Source: Anaerolineae bacterium | Lineage (GTDB): Bacteria; Chloroflexota; Anaerolineae; Aggregatilineales; Phototrophicaceae | Direction of reading: 5' to 3' | Assembly (NCBI GenBank): GCA_022843745.1 | Contig: JALHNB010000019.1 | Location: forward strand, 57,059 to 121,058 | DNA: 64,000 nt | Program-made: the position numbers and the translations under genes | Notes under the pieces: generated by a model | Seen by the model: the letters and a program-made list of their open reading frames with translations, nothing else | Databases searched by the model: none | Told to the model about the DNA's origin: nothing | In this document: piece after piece, positions 53,145-61,173 of the stretch | Layout of the letters: each line of letters begins with the position of its first letter | Position numbering within the stretch: position 1 is the first letter of the stretch

Positions 53145-54959
53145 TTATTTCAAATCGAGCGAGTGGCTTTCGACGTTATTCGTCACCATCGTGATGAAAT
53201 CCGCGACTGGAATCGCGCCCAAATCCTCATCCGTGCGCAGTCGGACACTCACCGCGCCTGCCGCCGCATCTTTGTCGCCGACGATCAGCATGTAGGGGAC
53301 GTGCCGTTCGCGGTTATGGACGATTTTCGCGCCCATACGCGCCTTGCTTTTGTCCACTTCGACGCGGATGCCCTGCGCTTTCAACTGTTTGGCGACACCA
53401 TCTGCATATTCGATATGGCGATCCGCAATCGGGATGATAACGGCCTGCACAGGCGCAAGCCACACCGGGAACGATCCAGCGAAATGTTCGATCAGAATCC
53501 CGATAAAGCGCTCCATGCTGCCGAAGGGTGCGCGGTGAATCATCACTGGACGCGGGCGCGTGTTGTCGTCAGCCACATATTCCAGGTCAAAGCGTTCCGG
53601 CAGATTGTAATCAACTTGCACCGTGCCAAGCTGCCATTCGCGCTTCAGTACGTCGCGAACCATGAAGTCCAGTTTTGGCCCATAGAAGGCGGCCTCACCA
53701 GCTTCGACGCTGTAGGGCAGTTCCAGTTCTTCACAGGCTTCCAGAATAGCGTCCGTCGCGCGATCCCAAAGAGCATCTTCGCCGACATATTTGTCGCTGG
53801 CTGGGTCACGTGTACCAACGCGAGCGCGGAAATCGGTCAGGCCGAGCGAATTGAAAATATTCTGAATCAGGCTGACGACCTTCTTGAATTCGTCCAGCAG
53901 TTGATTCGGCGCGACGAAAAGATGGGCATCATCGACGGTGAAACCCCGCACACGTGTCAGACCGTTGAGTTCGCCGGACTGCTCATAGCGGTAAACCGTG
54001 CCGAACTCCGCCAGACGCACGGGCAGATCACGATACGAGCGCATTTCGCTCTTGTAGATCATGATATGGTGCGGGCAGTTCATCGGCTTGAGCAGAAATT
54101 CGTCGTCATCGACCTTGATCGGCGCGTACTGGCTGTCCTTATAGTACGGATAATGGCCGGACGTTTTATACAGGTCAATTTTGCCGATATGCGGCGTAAC
54201 GACAGGCAGGTAGCCGTTTTCGATCTGTGTATCGCGCAGCCAGCGTTCCAACGTATCGCGCAGCACCGCGCCATAAGGCTTCCACAGCGGCAGACCTTTG
54301 CCGACCAGCGGGCTAATCGTGAACAGCCCCAGCCGTTCACCGATGATACGGTGATCGCGCTTACGGGCTTCTTCGAGCAGATTCAGATATTCCTGCAACT
54401 GTTCCGGTGTTTCCCAGGCCGTACCATAGATGCGTGTCAACTGCTGGCGATTTTCATCACCGCGCCAGTAAGCGCCCGCTGGTGGTTTGAAGGTGACATT
54501 GATGGCATCGGGATTGATGTCGCGCGTATTTTTGACGTGCGGCCCCCGGCACAAATCCGTAAACGTATCCTGCGTCCAGAAGGTGATTTTGTCGGCAGGT
54601 TTCGCGATTTCCTTGCCGTTGTCGTCCACACGTCCGGCGACGAGATCGTTAATCAGCTCGATTTTGTAAGGCTGATTTTGCTTTTTGAAGAATCCCAGCG
54701 CTTCATCAGGGGAGACTTCACGCCCGCTGAAATCATGGCCTTCACGGACAATTTCTTTCATGCGTGCTTCGACCCAGCTCAGGTCTTCTTCATTGATCGA
54801 GCGGGGCAGTTCAAAATCGTAATAAAAACCGTCTTCAATCGGCGGGCCAATGGCGAGTTTCGCCTCGGGGAAGCGTTCGAGCATCGCCTCGGCCATAATG
54901 TGCGCGGCTGAATGACGGATACGATAGAGTTGGCTATCTTCGTAGCGTTCCTGTGACAT
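53145..54959 (-). CDS. thrS: Threonyl-tRNA synthetase lacking the N-terminal TGS domain
   Basis: 604 residues against about 640 in E. coli: it begins directly at the N2 editing domain (RIRHSAAHIMAEAM, then LCRGPHVKNTRD with the editing-site Cys and His). The class II core follows with zinc ligands in MNCPHHIMIYK, in DDAHLFV and in MIHRAPFGSMERF, and the anticodon-binding domain ends it. ATG with GGAG six bases upstream. It attaches Thr to tRNA-Thr and edits mischarged Ser; TGS absence leaves both activities intact in known cases. Confidence 0.96.
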   Translation of the reverse strand: MSQERYEDSQLYRIRHSAAHIMAEAMLERFPEAKLAIGPPIEDGFYYDFELPRSINEEDLSWVEARMKEIVREGHDFSGREVSPDEALGFFKKQNQPYKIELINDLVAGRVDDNGKEIAKPADKITFWTQDTFTDLCRGPHVKNTRDINPDAINVTFKPPAGAYWRGDENRQQLTRIYGTAWETPEQLQEYLNLLEEARKRDHRIIGERLGLFTISPLVGKGLPLWKPYGAVLRDTLERWLRDTQIENGYLPVVTPHIGKIDLYKTSGHYPYYKDSQYAPIKVDDDEFLLKPMNCPHHIMIYKSEMRSYRDLPVRLAEFGTVYRYEQSGELNGLTRVRGFTVDDAHLFVAPNQLLDEFKKVVSLIQNIFNSLGLTDFRARVGTRDPASDKYVGEDALWDRATDAILEACEELELPYSVEAGEAAFYGPKLDFMVRDVLKREWQLGTVQVDYNLPERFDLEYVADDNTRPRPVMIHRAPFGSMERFIGILIEHFAGSFPVWLAPVQAVIIPIADRHIEYADGVAKQLKAQGIRVEVDKSKARMGAKIVHNRERHVPYMLIVGDKDAAAGAVSVRLRTDEDLGAIPVADFITMVTNNVESHSLDLK

Positions 54960-55185
54960 AATTTCTCCGAAAGGGTGTGTACACGAGTCTGAGCAATATC
55001 GAAATGTACCCTGAATCCTACCCCTTTAGGAGTGGGATTATAAGGCACAGTTGCCAATCAATCAAAGTTGATTAGGGTATTTCCTGGCGTTGGGTATCAA
55101 CGCACACTGGCGCGGGGATAATAAATTCGACTTTATTCCTGCTGAATGCCAGAATCTCCGCCACGAGACGGGAGCGGTTGTTACA

Positions 55186-55623
55186 CTAATCTTCTTCGAC
55201 GGCGAGAACGTCCGAAATAACAACCGCCGCTACCTCGCTCGTAGCGCGTTTGCCGTTATTCGTAGTTCGACCATCCTCACGCTCATCACGCTCATCTTCG
55301 GTGACGCGGGTAAAGAACCCTTCAAAGACTTCGAGCGCCAGCAGATTATCAATTGTGTCCTCAATCGTTTCGCGTTCGCAGTTCTCGACCAGGACATGGG
55401 GTGTTTCCAGCGCCGCGTAGCGCACGGGGGGTGCGTCCGGCAGTTGTTTGCTCATCTGGTAGCTGAGATCCATCTGGCGTTTCAGATAGGCCAGAGTGAC
55501 AAACACAGCCGTATACATGACACCGCTTTCGGTCTCGATAATCACATCACAAGCATCGCGCTCGGGTGAATCATACATCTCAATCCAAACACGGTTGGGG
55601 ATTTGCAGGCTGGGGGTGATCAT
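55186..55623 (-). CDS. Hypothetical protein
   Basis: 145 residues from ATG 55623 (AGAG six bases upstream; further in-frame ATGs at 55653 and 55725 have no ribosome site). The N-terminal 90 residues read like a compact beta fold (PNRVWIEMYDSPERDACDVI). The tail is highly charged (TEDERDEREDGRTTNNGKRA) and ends hydrophobic-acidic (VVISDVLAVEED). No domain recognised. Confidence 0.55.
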   Translation of the reverse strand: MITPSLQIPNRVWIEMYDSPERDACDVIIETESGVMYTAVFVTLAYLKRQMDLSYQMSKQLPDAPPVRYAALETPHVLVENCERETIEDTIDNLLALEVFEGFFTRVTEDERDEREDGRTTNNGKRATSEVAAVVISDVLAVEED

Positions 55624-56103
55624 TTCAATCTCTTTTCGTACTAAACCACTCATCACGAGGGGTAATTTTGTTTGCGTCTTATAAGTTATAATTTTGCGGT
55701 CATTATTCCTTATCGCGATTAGCATATGACAAAATCAATTACCTTGTCAAGCACTTGGTACGCGTCGGTTTGCGGTGAGATATAGCCTGCTCGCCCACCT
55801 GAACGAACTTTTGCGCCGGGTGATTATTGCCGTTGAGCAGATGGCTGCTGCCATTCACGCCTGACCCGCAAGGAGACATTTTCTTAGGCGAGTAAGGTGT
55901 TAAAATGCGCGATTTAAGCGCCTGCATGACTGATAAATCCGGCTAAAATACGCTTAACCAACGCTCATACGCCGACTTGATGACGAGGCCTTGCGCACAG
56001 GCTGGAGGTAGTGTAGTCTGCAATTTGACAGCGATTAATTCTACAACTATACTCCCCATGCTATGATAAATGGGGGAATTCATCCGCTTGAGGAGGATCG
56101 ACT
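55624..56103. other. Gene-free interval with a possible structured RNA
   Basis: 480 bases without a credible protein gene on either strand. A minus-strand frame of 62 codons (55739-55927) lacks protein character. The stretch 55787-55892 has nested complementarity and is described in the next entry. The right end holds the ribosome site of the FHA gene (GAGGAGG). Confidence 0.5.
55787..55892 (-). ncRNA. Candidate structured RNA with SRP-like motif
   Basis: On the minus strand CTCGCC (5') and GGCGAG (3') close the element, TTGCGGGT pairs with ACCC and GCAA across a 3-base bulge, and ATGGC-AGCA-GCCAT makes an inner hairpin. Inside is GGTCAGG, ten bases, AGCAGCC, the spacing of SRP RNA domain IV in E. 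coli; but the ten bases do not form the usual GNRA-capped stem. Could be a divergent SRP-like RNA, another small RNA or chance. No clear promoter or terminator. Confidence 0.25.
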
Positions 56104-56799
56104 ATGCAGCAGGGCAACGACAGCTTTCGGCTGATCGTCCGCCGGGGACCGCAGCCTAACCAGACCTATGACCTGAACAAGGACATTATTACGGTTGGGC
56201 GAGACATCACGAATGACATTGTGATCAACGACCCGGAAGTCAGTCGCCATCATATGCGCTTTACGCGCGGTGCGGGTGGATTTACATTAGAAGACCTCGG
56301 CTCAACCAATGGAACATTTATTAACGGTCAACGCCTGACCGGGGCAAAACCGCTGAACAACGGCGACATGATTGGTTTAGGTGAAACGGTCACGCTGGGC
56401 TACGAGATGGCGAATATGGCGCGTGGAGCAGCTAGTGCTGAACCCAGCCCTGCGGCCAGCCCATACGCTCGCCAGCCAGCGGCAGCAGCACCGTCCGCGC
56501 CGCCTATCGAGAATCAGCCCACACCGCCGCCCTACAGCTATACGCCGCAGCCGGTTTACGGCCAGCAGCAGCAGCCTGCGCCGCCCTACGACGCGGACTA
56601 TGACCCCTACGCAGCACGTCAGGAAGAACCCCGTAACAACACGATGCGCTGGGTTTTGATCGGCTGCGTTGGTTTATCGCTGTTTTGCTGCTGCGCGACA
56701 GTCGTCGGCCTTGTCATCATCGACCAGGCTTGCCTGTGGGATCAAATCCCGATTCTTTCGACGGTTTTGAATGCGGTGAATTTCTACTCGTCCTGCTGA
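56104..56799 (+). CDS. FHA-domain protein with C-terminal membrane segment
   Basis: 231 residues. FHA domain at about residues 8-100 with the phosphothreonine-binding signature VGRDITNDIVINDPEVSRHH and LGSTNGTFINGQ. A Pro/Gln/Ala-rich linker (residues 115-175) leads to a hydrophobic segment (about 185-210, ending CCCATVVGLVII) and a short tail. FHA modules read Ser/Thr kinase signals; the kinase is not in the window. ATG with GGAGG upstream. Confidence 0.9.
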   Translation: MQQGNDSFRLIVRRGPQPNQTYDLNKDIITVGRDITNDIVINDPEVSRHHMRFTRGAGGFTLEDLGSTNGTFINGQRLTGAKPLNNGDMIGLGETVTLGYEMANMARGAASAEPSPAASPYARQPAAAAPSAPPIENQPTPPPYSYTPQPVYGQQQQPAPPYDADYDPYAARQEEPRNNTMRWVLIGCVGLSLFCCCATVVGLVIIDQACLWDQIPILSTVLNAVNFYSSC

Positions 56800-56831
56800 C
56801 GAATCTGCACTTAAGAAAATATGAACATTTT

Positions 56832-56856
56832 CAGCCGCCTTTTGAGACGGCTGTTT
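56832..56856. terminator. Convergent terminator
   Basis: CAGCCG, CCTTTTGAGA, CGGCTG followed by TTTT on the plus strand. It separates the FHA gene and the leftward lipoprotein gene. Confidence 0.75.
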
Positions 56857-57350
56857 TAATTGAGCGACTCGACGGCCTGCTCGAACAGCGCTGCAAATGT
56901 CTCCCACGTATCAGCAGGCGCGTTGAGAATCGCCGTCACGGTGATGCCATTTTCCAGCGTGATTTCGCGCGTTTCGGTGCGGACTTGCCCTTCATTTTCT
57001 GGCATGGGAGCTTCAGTCGCGTCCACGCCAAACAGCATGATCGCCACGTTATCTGTCGGCGCGAAAATGACAGTGGTTGGGCTGGTAGCCGCGCTGGTAA
57101 TCACTCGCCACCCGGCAGGATAACGTACTCTGAATGCACCCGCGTCATAATCCTGCTCTGTGATGACCACTGCTGCGCCTGGGGTAGTCGCTAACTGTGG
57201 CGGGACTTTAGCCGGGACGCACCCTGCAAATGCAAACAAGAAAAATATGAACCACAGAGTCACAGAGGACACAAAGATTTTTTGCTTTCTTGAATCTTTG
57301 TCTTTTAGTTGACAGGTTGACAGGCTGACAAGCTGATCGCTTCGTTTCAT
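56856..57350 (-). CDS. Lipoprotein whose N-terminus is built from intergenic repeats
   Basis: 164 residues if read from ATG 57350, which overlaps the upstream stop (ATGA). A lipobox FLFAFAGC is near residue 43, unusually far in. A GTG at codon 27 would give a normal signal (SSVTLWFIFFLFAFAGC). The segment up to there coincides with a GCTGACA-type repeat (57309-57337) and with a GAACCACAGAGTCACAGAGG-type element (57249-57276). The mature domain (about 120 residues, FRVRYPAGWRVITS) resembles PsbP/DUF1795-like lipoproteins; tentative. Confidence 0.65.
   Translation of the reverse strand: MKRSDQLVSLSTCQLKDKDSRKQKIFVSSVTLWFIFFLFAFAGCVPAKVPPQLATTPGAAVVITEQDYDAGAFRVRYPAGWRVITSAATSPTTVIFAPTDNVAIMLFGVDATEAPMPENEGQVRTETREITLENGITVTAILNAPADTWETFAALFEQAVESLN
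57309..57337. repeat. GCTGACA-type repeat inside the lipoprotein 5' region
   Basis: TTGACAGGTTGACAGGCTGA then CAAGCTGATC: four degenerate units. Related to the tracts at 33029, 37157 and 37581. Confidence 0.55.
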
Positions 57351-57847
57351 GGCGCTCGATTCGGCGTATCGGGATTGGTCGCCATATTGCGCGAATCCGC
57401 TTCAGCGCAGTGGACGAAGCCCGCCCATGCTGTCACGCGCCATGCGCCATTCTCGTCCTGCTCAAGCCGATTGTAGATACACACGCCACTTGCGCCTTTT
57501 CCAGCTTCATAGGTGGCAATCAAATCAATATCCCAGGCTGTGCCGTCTGGCACTGAGCGTCGAAAAACGGCGCTGCGGAATTGACCCCAGTCCGAGGGCG
57601 TATAGCCGCGCACACAGGCAGAGATACTTCCATCAGGACAGTTCGCCTGTACATATTCCTGCAAAGCGGCATCCAACAGTGCCATTGCCGCCTCATCATT
57701 GCCTTCGCCAGCGGCCTGCGTAAATTCGACGGCTGTCGCAAAAGCGGGGTTAGCATTTTGTGGGATAAACGCGAGGGTCGCGATGAGAATAACAACGATG
57801 ATGACCAGCAGCACCGCCCCGATAATGATGAATCGTCCTGACCGCAT
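57347..57847 (-). CDS. Membrane-anchored protein of unknown function
   Basis: 166 residues from ATG 57847 with AAGGA upstream; 19 more codons are open 5'. A single N-terminal helix (about 5-28, IIIGAVLLVIIVVILIATLA) precedes an extracytoplasmic domain with two Cys clusters (CPDGSISACVRG and ASGVCIYNRL) and a FVHC end, which may form disulfides. The fold resembles the DUF4878/NTF2-like helper domains in general only. Translationally coupled to the following lipoprotein gene. Confidence 0.65.
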   Translation of the reverse strand: MRSGRFIIIGAVLLVIIVVILIATLAFIPQNANPAFATAVEFTQAAGEGNDEAAMALLDAALQEYVQANCPDGSISACVRGYTPSDWGQFRSAVFRRSVPDGTAWDIDLIATYEAGKGASGVCIYNRLEQDENGAWRVTAWAGFVHCAEADSRNMATNPDTPNRAP

Positions 57848-57943
57848 GTCATTCCTTCGCCATACCTGGATTGCGGTGAGGTCAATAGGTATCCTCTGCC
57901 ACAATCGCCAAATGCGATTAGCCTACCACAAATTTTTCCGGCA

Positions 57944-59614
57944 TCAACGGTAAACCACATGATAGATTTCGCCACTCAGGGTGACATTTTCGCGCTCGGT
58001 TGTGGAAAGGCGGATCGACACAGCAGAATCGCGCGTCAATAACGAGCAATCCACTTCGCCGACAGCCCACGATAATCCACTCCAGATGGCCTTGTCATAT
58101 TGAATCGTTACCGGAATCAGGTGATCATTTTGAGACACTTCAATTTTGAAAATTTGCCCTAAGGATATCCCGTCTGGTGGGCTGCCGCCTGTTGTGCGCT
58201 TAATTTCACCCCACGCATTTTTCTGGCGCATGATAAACCGCAAATTGCCGTTTTCAGGGAGAATATTTAATTTCGTGGTGATGACTTTATCACCATCGGG
58301 CGTGAAATTCGCTTCGATAGGCGTGATGGATTCTGGGATAATTACGTCTTGCTGCTTGCCCAGAGGAATATCCGTGTAAGCTGCTCCAACGCCGACGAGC
58401 GCCATTTGCTCCGGCCCCAATGTCAAAGTGATCCCATCAAGCTGCGGCTCAAATCCTGCGTCGCAGAAGATCACACGCCCCTGAGCAGGAATCTCAATCG
58501 AGGCGATTTTTTGCGACGGATTGACGACGGATATGAAGCCGCTGGTATCTTCTTGGAGTGCTGCGAAGCCATAAATTTCGCCCTTCCCTGGCACACCGCC
58601 AAATGAGAAGGTGTGTCCATGTTTTTGTAACCGTAAGAATCGCTGCTGCACCTGGGCAAACCATGCAGCATCTTCAGCCGTGAGCAGTTCCAGATTACCG
58701 TAATAGGTGTTCACCCAGCCACCACGCGCCAGACCGAGGATCAACATGCCTTTCCATGCCGCTGTTCCGCGATGGTAGCAGGTGCCTGTCGTGCCGATCA
58801 TAAAGCCGCTGTTGTCGATGCGTTCTAACGGTACATTGTTATTCTGATAAAACCAGACCATATGGTCAGAATACACGTCTTTCGAGCGCCAGAAATTCAT
58901 CGCAGGCACATCCGCCGGACGTGGATCACCGCAGTAGATCGAATCAAACGTATCCAACCAGCGGTGGTCAATCGACTTACGCAGCGGTTGGTCGGTGCGC
59001 GATTGGCTGTGAATTTCTTCAAAGCCGTTGTAGGCGATCAAGACAGCTTCCGGGTGACTGCGGCGGAAGGCTTTTAACGCGCCCTGAAACGCCGAAATAT
59101 TGGCTGCGCGAATTTCCGATGGCAGCATTGTTTCACGCAGGTGAGATGGAGCAGCGCCAAAATTCGCGAAGTCAAATTTATACATGCGCACGCCGCGCTC
59201 ATACCATAGTTCCAGCGTTTCGATAAAATGCTGCAAAAAGCCGCCGTAAAAACAGCACATGGCGTTGGTTGTTTCGTCGAATGAATCGCGCCACACAGGG
59301 TGACAATTGAGCTTGTTGCGAACGGTGACGTTGCTGGCGACCCATAAAGCAGGTTTCACGCCCGTTTCCAGGCAGCGCTTCAGCCAGCGATCCGGCCCAT
59401 CCGGCCAATGGGGTGTGCGCCAGGTGCGGTAGCCGCCATCCAACGCGAACCAAAACGCATCCATCAGATAGTAATCGAAACGCACACCGAGGTCACGCAA
59501 CCGGAGCAGTTCTTCAAGCTGACGCATCGCCAGCGCCTCGTCCAGCTCAACATTATCGGATAATTCATCGTAACTCGCCCAATTGATATAGACGCTGATG
59601 GGGTGGGTAAGCAT
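57944..59614 (-). CDS. Clan GH-D (alpha-galactosidase-like) glycoside hydrolase
   Basis: 556 residues. Barrel signatures: YYLMDAFWFALDGG early, a nucleophile strand VRMYKFDFANFG (Asp after KF) and an acid/base-region SGFMIGTTGTCYHRG about 120 residues later. C-terminal beta domain follows (from about 400, IPAQGRVIFCDAGFEPQLDG). It probably acts on alpha-galactosides or related glycans; the exact family (GH27, GH36 or a relative) cannot be fixed. No signal peptide; presumably intracellular or secreted by another route. Confidence 0.75.
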   Translation of the reverse strand: MLTHPISVYINWASYDELSDNVELDEALAMRQLEELLRLRDLGVRFDYYLMDAFWFALDGGYRTWRTPHWPDGPDRWLKRCLETGVKPALWVASNVTVRNKLNCHPVWRDSFDETTNAMCCFYGGFLQHFIETLELWYERGVRMYKFDFANFGAAPSHLRETMLPSEIRAANISAFQGALKAFRRSHPEAVLIAYNGFEEIHSQSRTDQPLRKSIDHRWLDTFDSIYCGDPRPADVPAMNFWRSKDVYSDHMVWFYQNNNVPLERIDNSGFMIGTTGTCYHRGTAAWKGMLILGLARGGWVNTYYGNLELLTAEDAAWFAQVQQRFLRLQKHGHTFSFGGVPGKGEIYGFAALQEDTSGFISVVNPSQKIASIEIPAQGRVIFCDAGFEPQLDGITLTLGPEQMALVGVGAAYTDIPLGKQQDVIIPESITPIEANFTPDGDKVITTKLNILPENGNLRFIMRQKNAWGEIKRTTGGSPPDGISLGQIFKIEVSQNDHLIPVTIQYDKAIWSGLSWAVGEVDCSLLTRDSAVSIRLSTTERENVTLSGEIYHVVYR

Positions 59615-59659
59615 ATGGATTCTTTCAGGTGGAAGCGCGAGGGGAAGGATTTAAATGTT

Positions 59660-59690
59660 GTAGGGGCAGGTCTCAGTCCTGCCCCACGAG
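59660..59690. repeat. Dispersed palindromic intergenic repeat, copy e
   Basis: GTAGGGGCAGGTC, TCA, GTCCTGCCCCACGAG: near-perfect palindrome of the GTAGGGGC family in the space between two leftward genes. Confidence 0.7.
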
Positions 59691-59698
59691 AAAATTAT

Positions 59699-61153
59699 TT
59701 AGCCAGTTCGTGACCACTGATTAACACAGTCACCCGCTACAAAACCGCCGACCTGAACCGAATCCGGTGTCAACACCAGGATATACATCCCGCCGTTGAT
59801 ATACAGACCATCGGGGTTTCGCACCATTTGCAGAACGCCCCAACTGAAGGATGATCCATCCGGTGCAACATTTGAGAGCGTCGCTTGGCCGGTTAAACCA
59901 CAACTGCCGCTGACCAGTGTGTAGCGCCCAGGATTAGGCACTGTGCCGTTGCCTGCGGGTACGCCACCTGTTGAGCCGCCTGTCGTATTGGGATCGGTTG
60001 TACCATCCGTGCCGTTAGTCCCATTGCCGCCATTTTGCTGCTGTTCTTGCAGCGCTCTTAGCGTTTGCGCAATCTCGTCAGGCGTAGGGATCACGATTTT
60101 GTAATGAAGCAGGATTTCAGGGATGTCTTCAAGTGGCAGCAGTTCAGCGATTTCTGCTTCGGTTAATGGACGGAAGAATTCCCAGGGGCCATCCACCTCA
60201 CCATTTTCATCGAGCTGCGCATCCATCATGAAGCCTGCCGGGATGATATAGCCGCCCACACTGGCAGAGCCACTGATAACCAGAAGCACTAAACGGTTGT
60301 CTTCCGTTGTATATAGGGCAATGGTGGAGGAAATGCGGATGTCCGCACCATTGGCATTGATGCTGACGGTTACATCCTCTGGCCCTTGTACCACCAGAAC
60401 CGAAGGCGGTGCTTCGTCGCATTGGGGAGAGCCGAAGCTGGTGCTCACCTTGAATGCCTGCATAGGAGTATAACTTTTGCCGTCAACAATAGGCAGGGCG
60501 TTTAATGCCTCTAAATCTTGGACCTGAAGCAGATCGCCCCGTATCCATACGGGCGCATCGTTGAGGTTTACACGTACCCAGGTCTTATCAAAATTCCAGC
60601 CGTCTGCTTCCAGTATCGCACCGCTGACAACGCTGCCAACAATATTACTGGTCGTTGTGGGCAAACTACGTGCATTAGCATTCACAGTAGCTCGCACGTT
60701 GGTGGGAGTTCCCGGCAAAATGGCGTCCTCAGGAGCAACCTGGTTATCGACCTGGACATCTCCTAATAGCAGGAATACGGCGGCCTGACCGGGTAAGCTG
60801 CCCGGCACGTTCGCCTGAACATTCATCACTGCGATGCCCCAGGTTGCGAGTTCGGAGTCCAGCGCTGCCGTCTCAATACTGGTCAGATTGGTGAGCGCTG
60901 TGCGGTCAGATGGGACACTGAAGTCCCCGGTTGCTGTCTCATCAGCAAATGAGGCCGCGACATTGTTGTAGCCATAGCAGGCATTGTTGCGATCCATCTC
61001 GGTGCAGCTTGTGCCAACCGCCTCAAGAGCCTGCGTGACCAAAGCCGTGCAGGTTTCATCGCCAACCTCCTGTGCTTGCACCAGGGTCGGGGCAACAAGA
61101 AGCAAAATTCCAGTGAGGAGTAAAAATAGGATAAAAAAACGGCGTTCAGACAT
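59699..61153 (-). CDS. Exported SH3/FecR-like protein, paralog B of three
   Basis: 484 residues. Signal peptide (about 28, ending VQAQ), then the same module as paralog A: three-Cys domain with MDRNNACYGYNNVAASF, PSDRTALTNL and WGIAVMNVQANVPGSLPGQA; SH3b-like segment (about 150-215, ATVNANARSLPTTTSNIVGS); FecR-like barrel (STIALYTTEDNRLVLL, IIPAGFMMDAQLDENGE). A Gly/Asn/Thr-rich linker (about 375-405) leads to an 80-residue C-terminal domain not shared by A or C (YTLVSGSCGLTGQATL). Adjacent to paralog C. Confidence 0.8.
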   Translation of the reverse strand: MSERRFFILFLLLTGILLLVAPTLVQAQEVGDETCTALVTQALEAVGTSCTEMDRNNACYGYNNVAASFADETATGDFSVPSDRTALTNLTSIETAALDSELATWGIAVMNVQANVPGSLPGQAAVFLLLGDVQVDNQVAPEDAILPGTPTNVRATVNANARSLPTTTSNIVGSVVSGAILEADGWNFDKTWVRVNLNDAPVWIRGDLLQVQDLEALNALPIVDGKSYTPMQAFKVSTSFGSPQCDEAPPSVLVVQGPEDVTVSINANGADIRISSTIALYTTEDNRLVLLVISGSASVGGYIIPAGFMMDAQLDENGEVDGPWEFFRPLTEAEIAELLPLEDIPEILLHYKIVIPTPDEIAQTLRALQEQQQNGGNGTNGTDGTTDPNTTGGSTGGVPAGNGTVPNPGRYTLVSGSCGLTGQATLSNVAPDGSSFSWGVLQMVRNPDGLYINGGMYILVLTPDSVQVGGFVAGDCVNQWSRTG

Positions 61154-61173
61154 TTGTACGTTTCCTTGTTAAT

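Noticed and set aside
53163-54911. 582-codon frame on the plus strand opposite thrS
   Set aside because: It is the exact antisense of a clear ThrRS gene, with no ribosome site or domain; high GC at third positions keeps the opposite frame open.
54960-55185. T-box leader for thrS
   Set aside because: The minus-strand leader shows no T-box sequence or specifier loop, and no terminator/antiterminator pair.
55739-55927. 62-codon frame on the minus strand in the gene-free interval
   Set aside because: No ribosome site or protein-like pattern; the stretch is better read as possible RNA.
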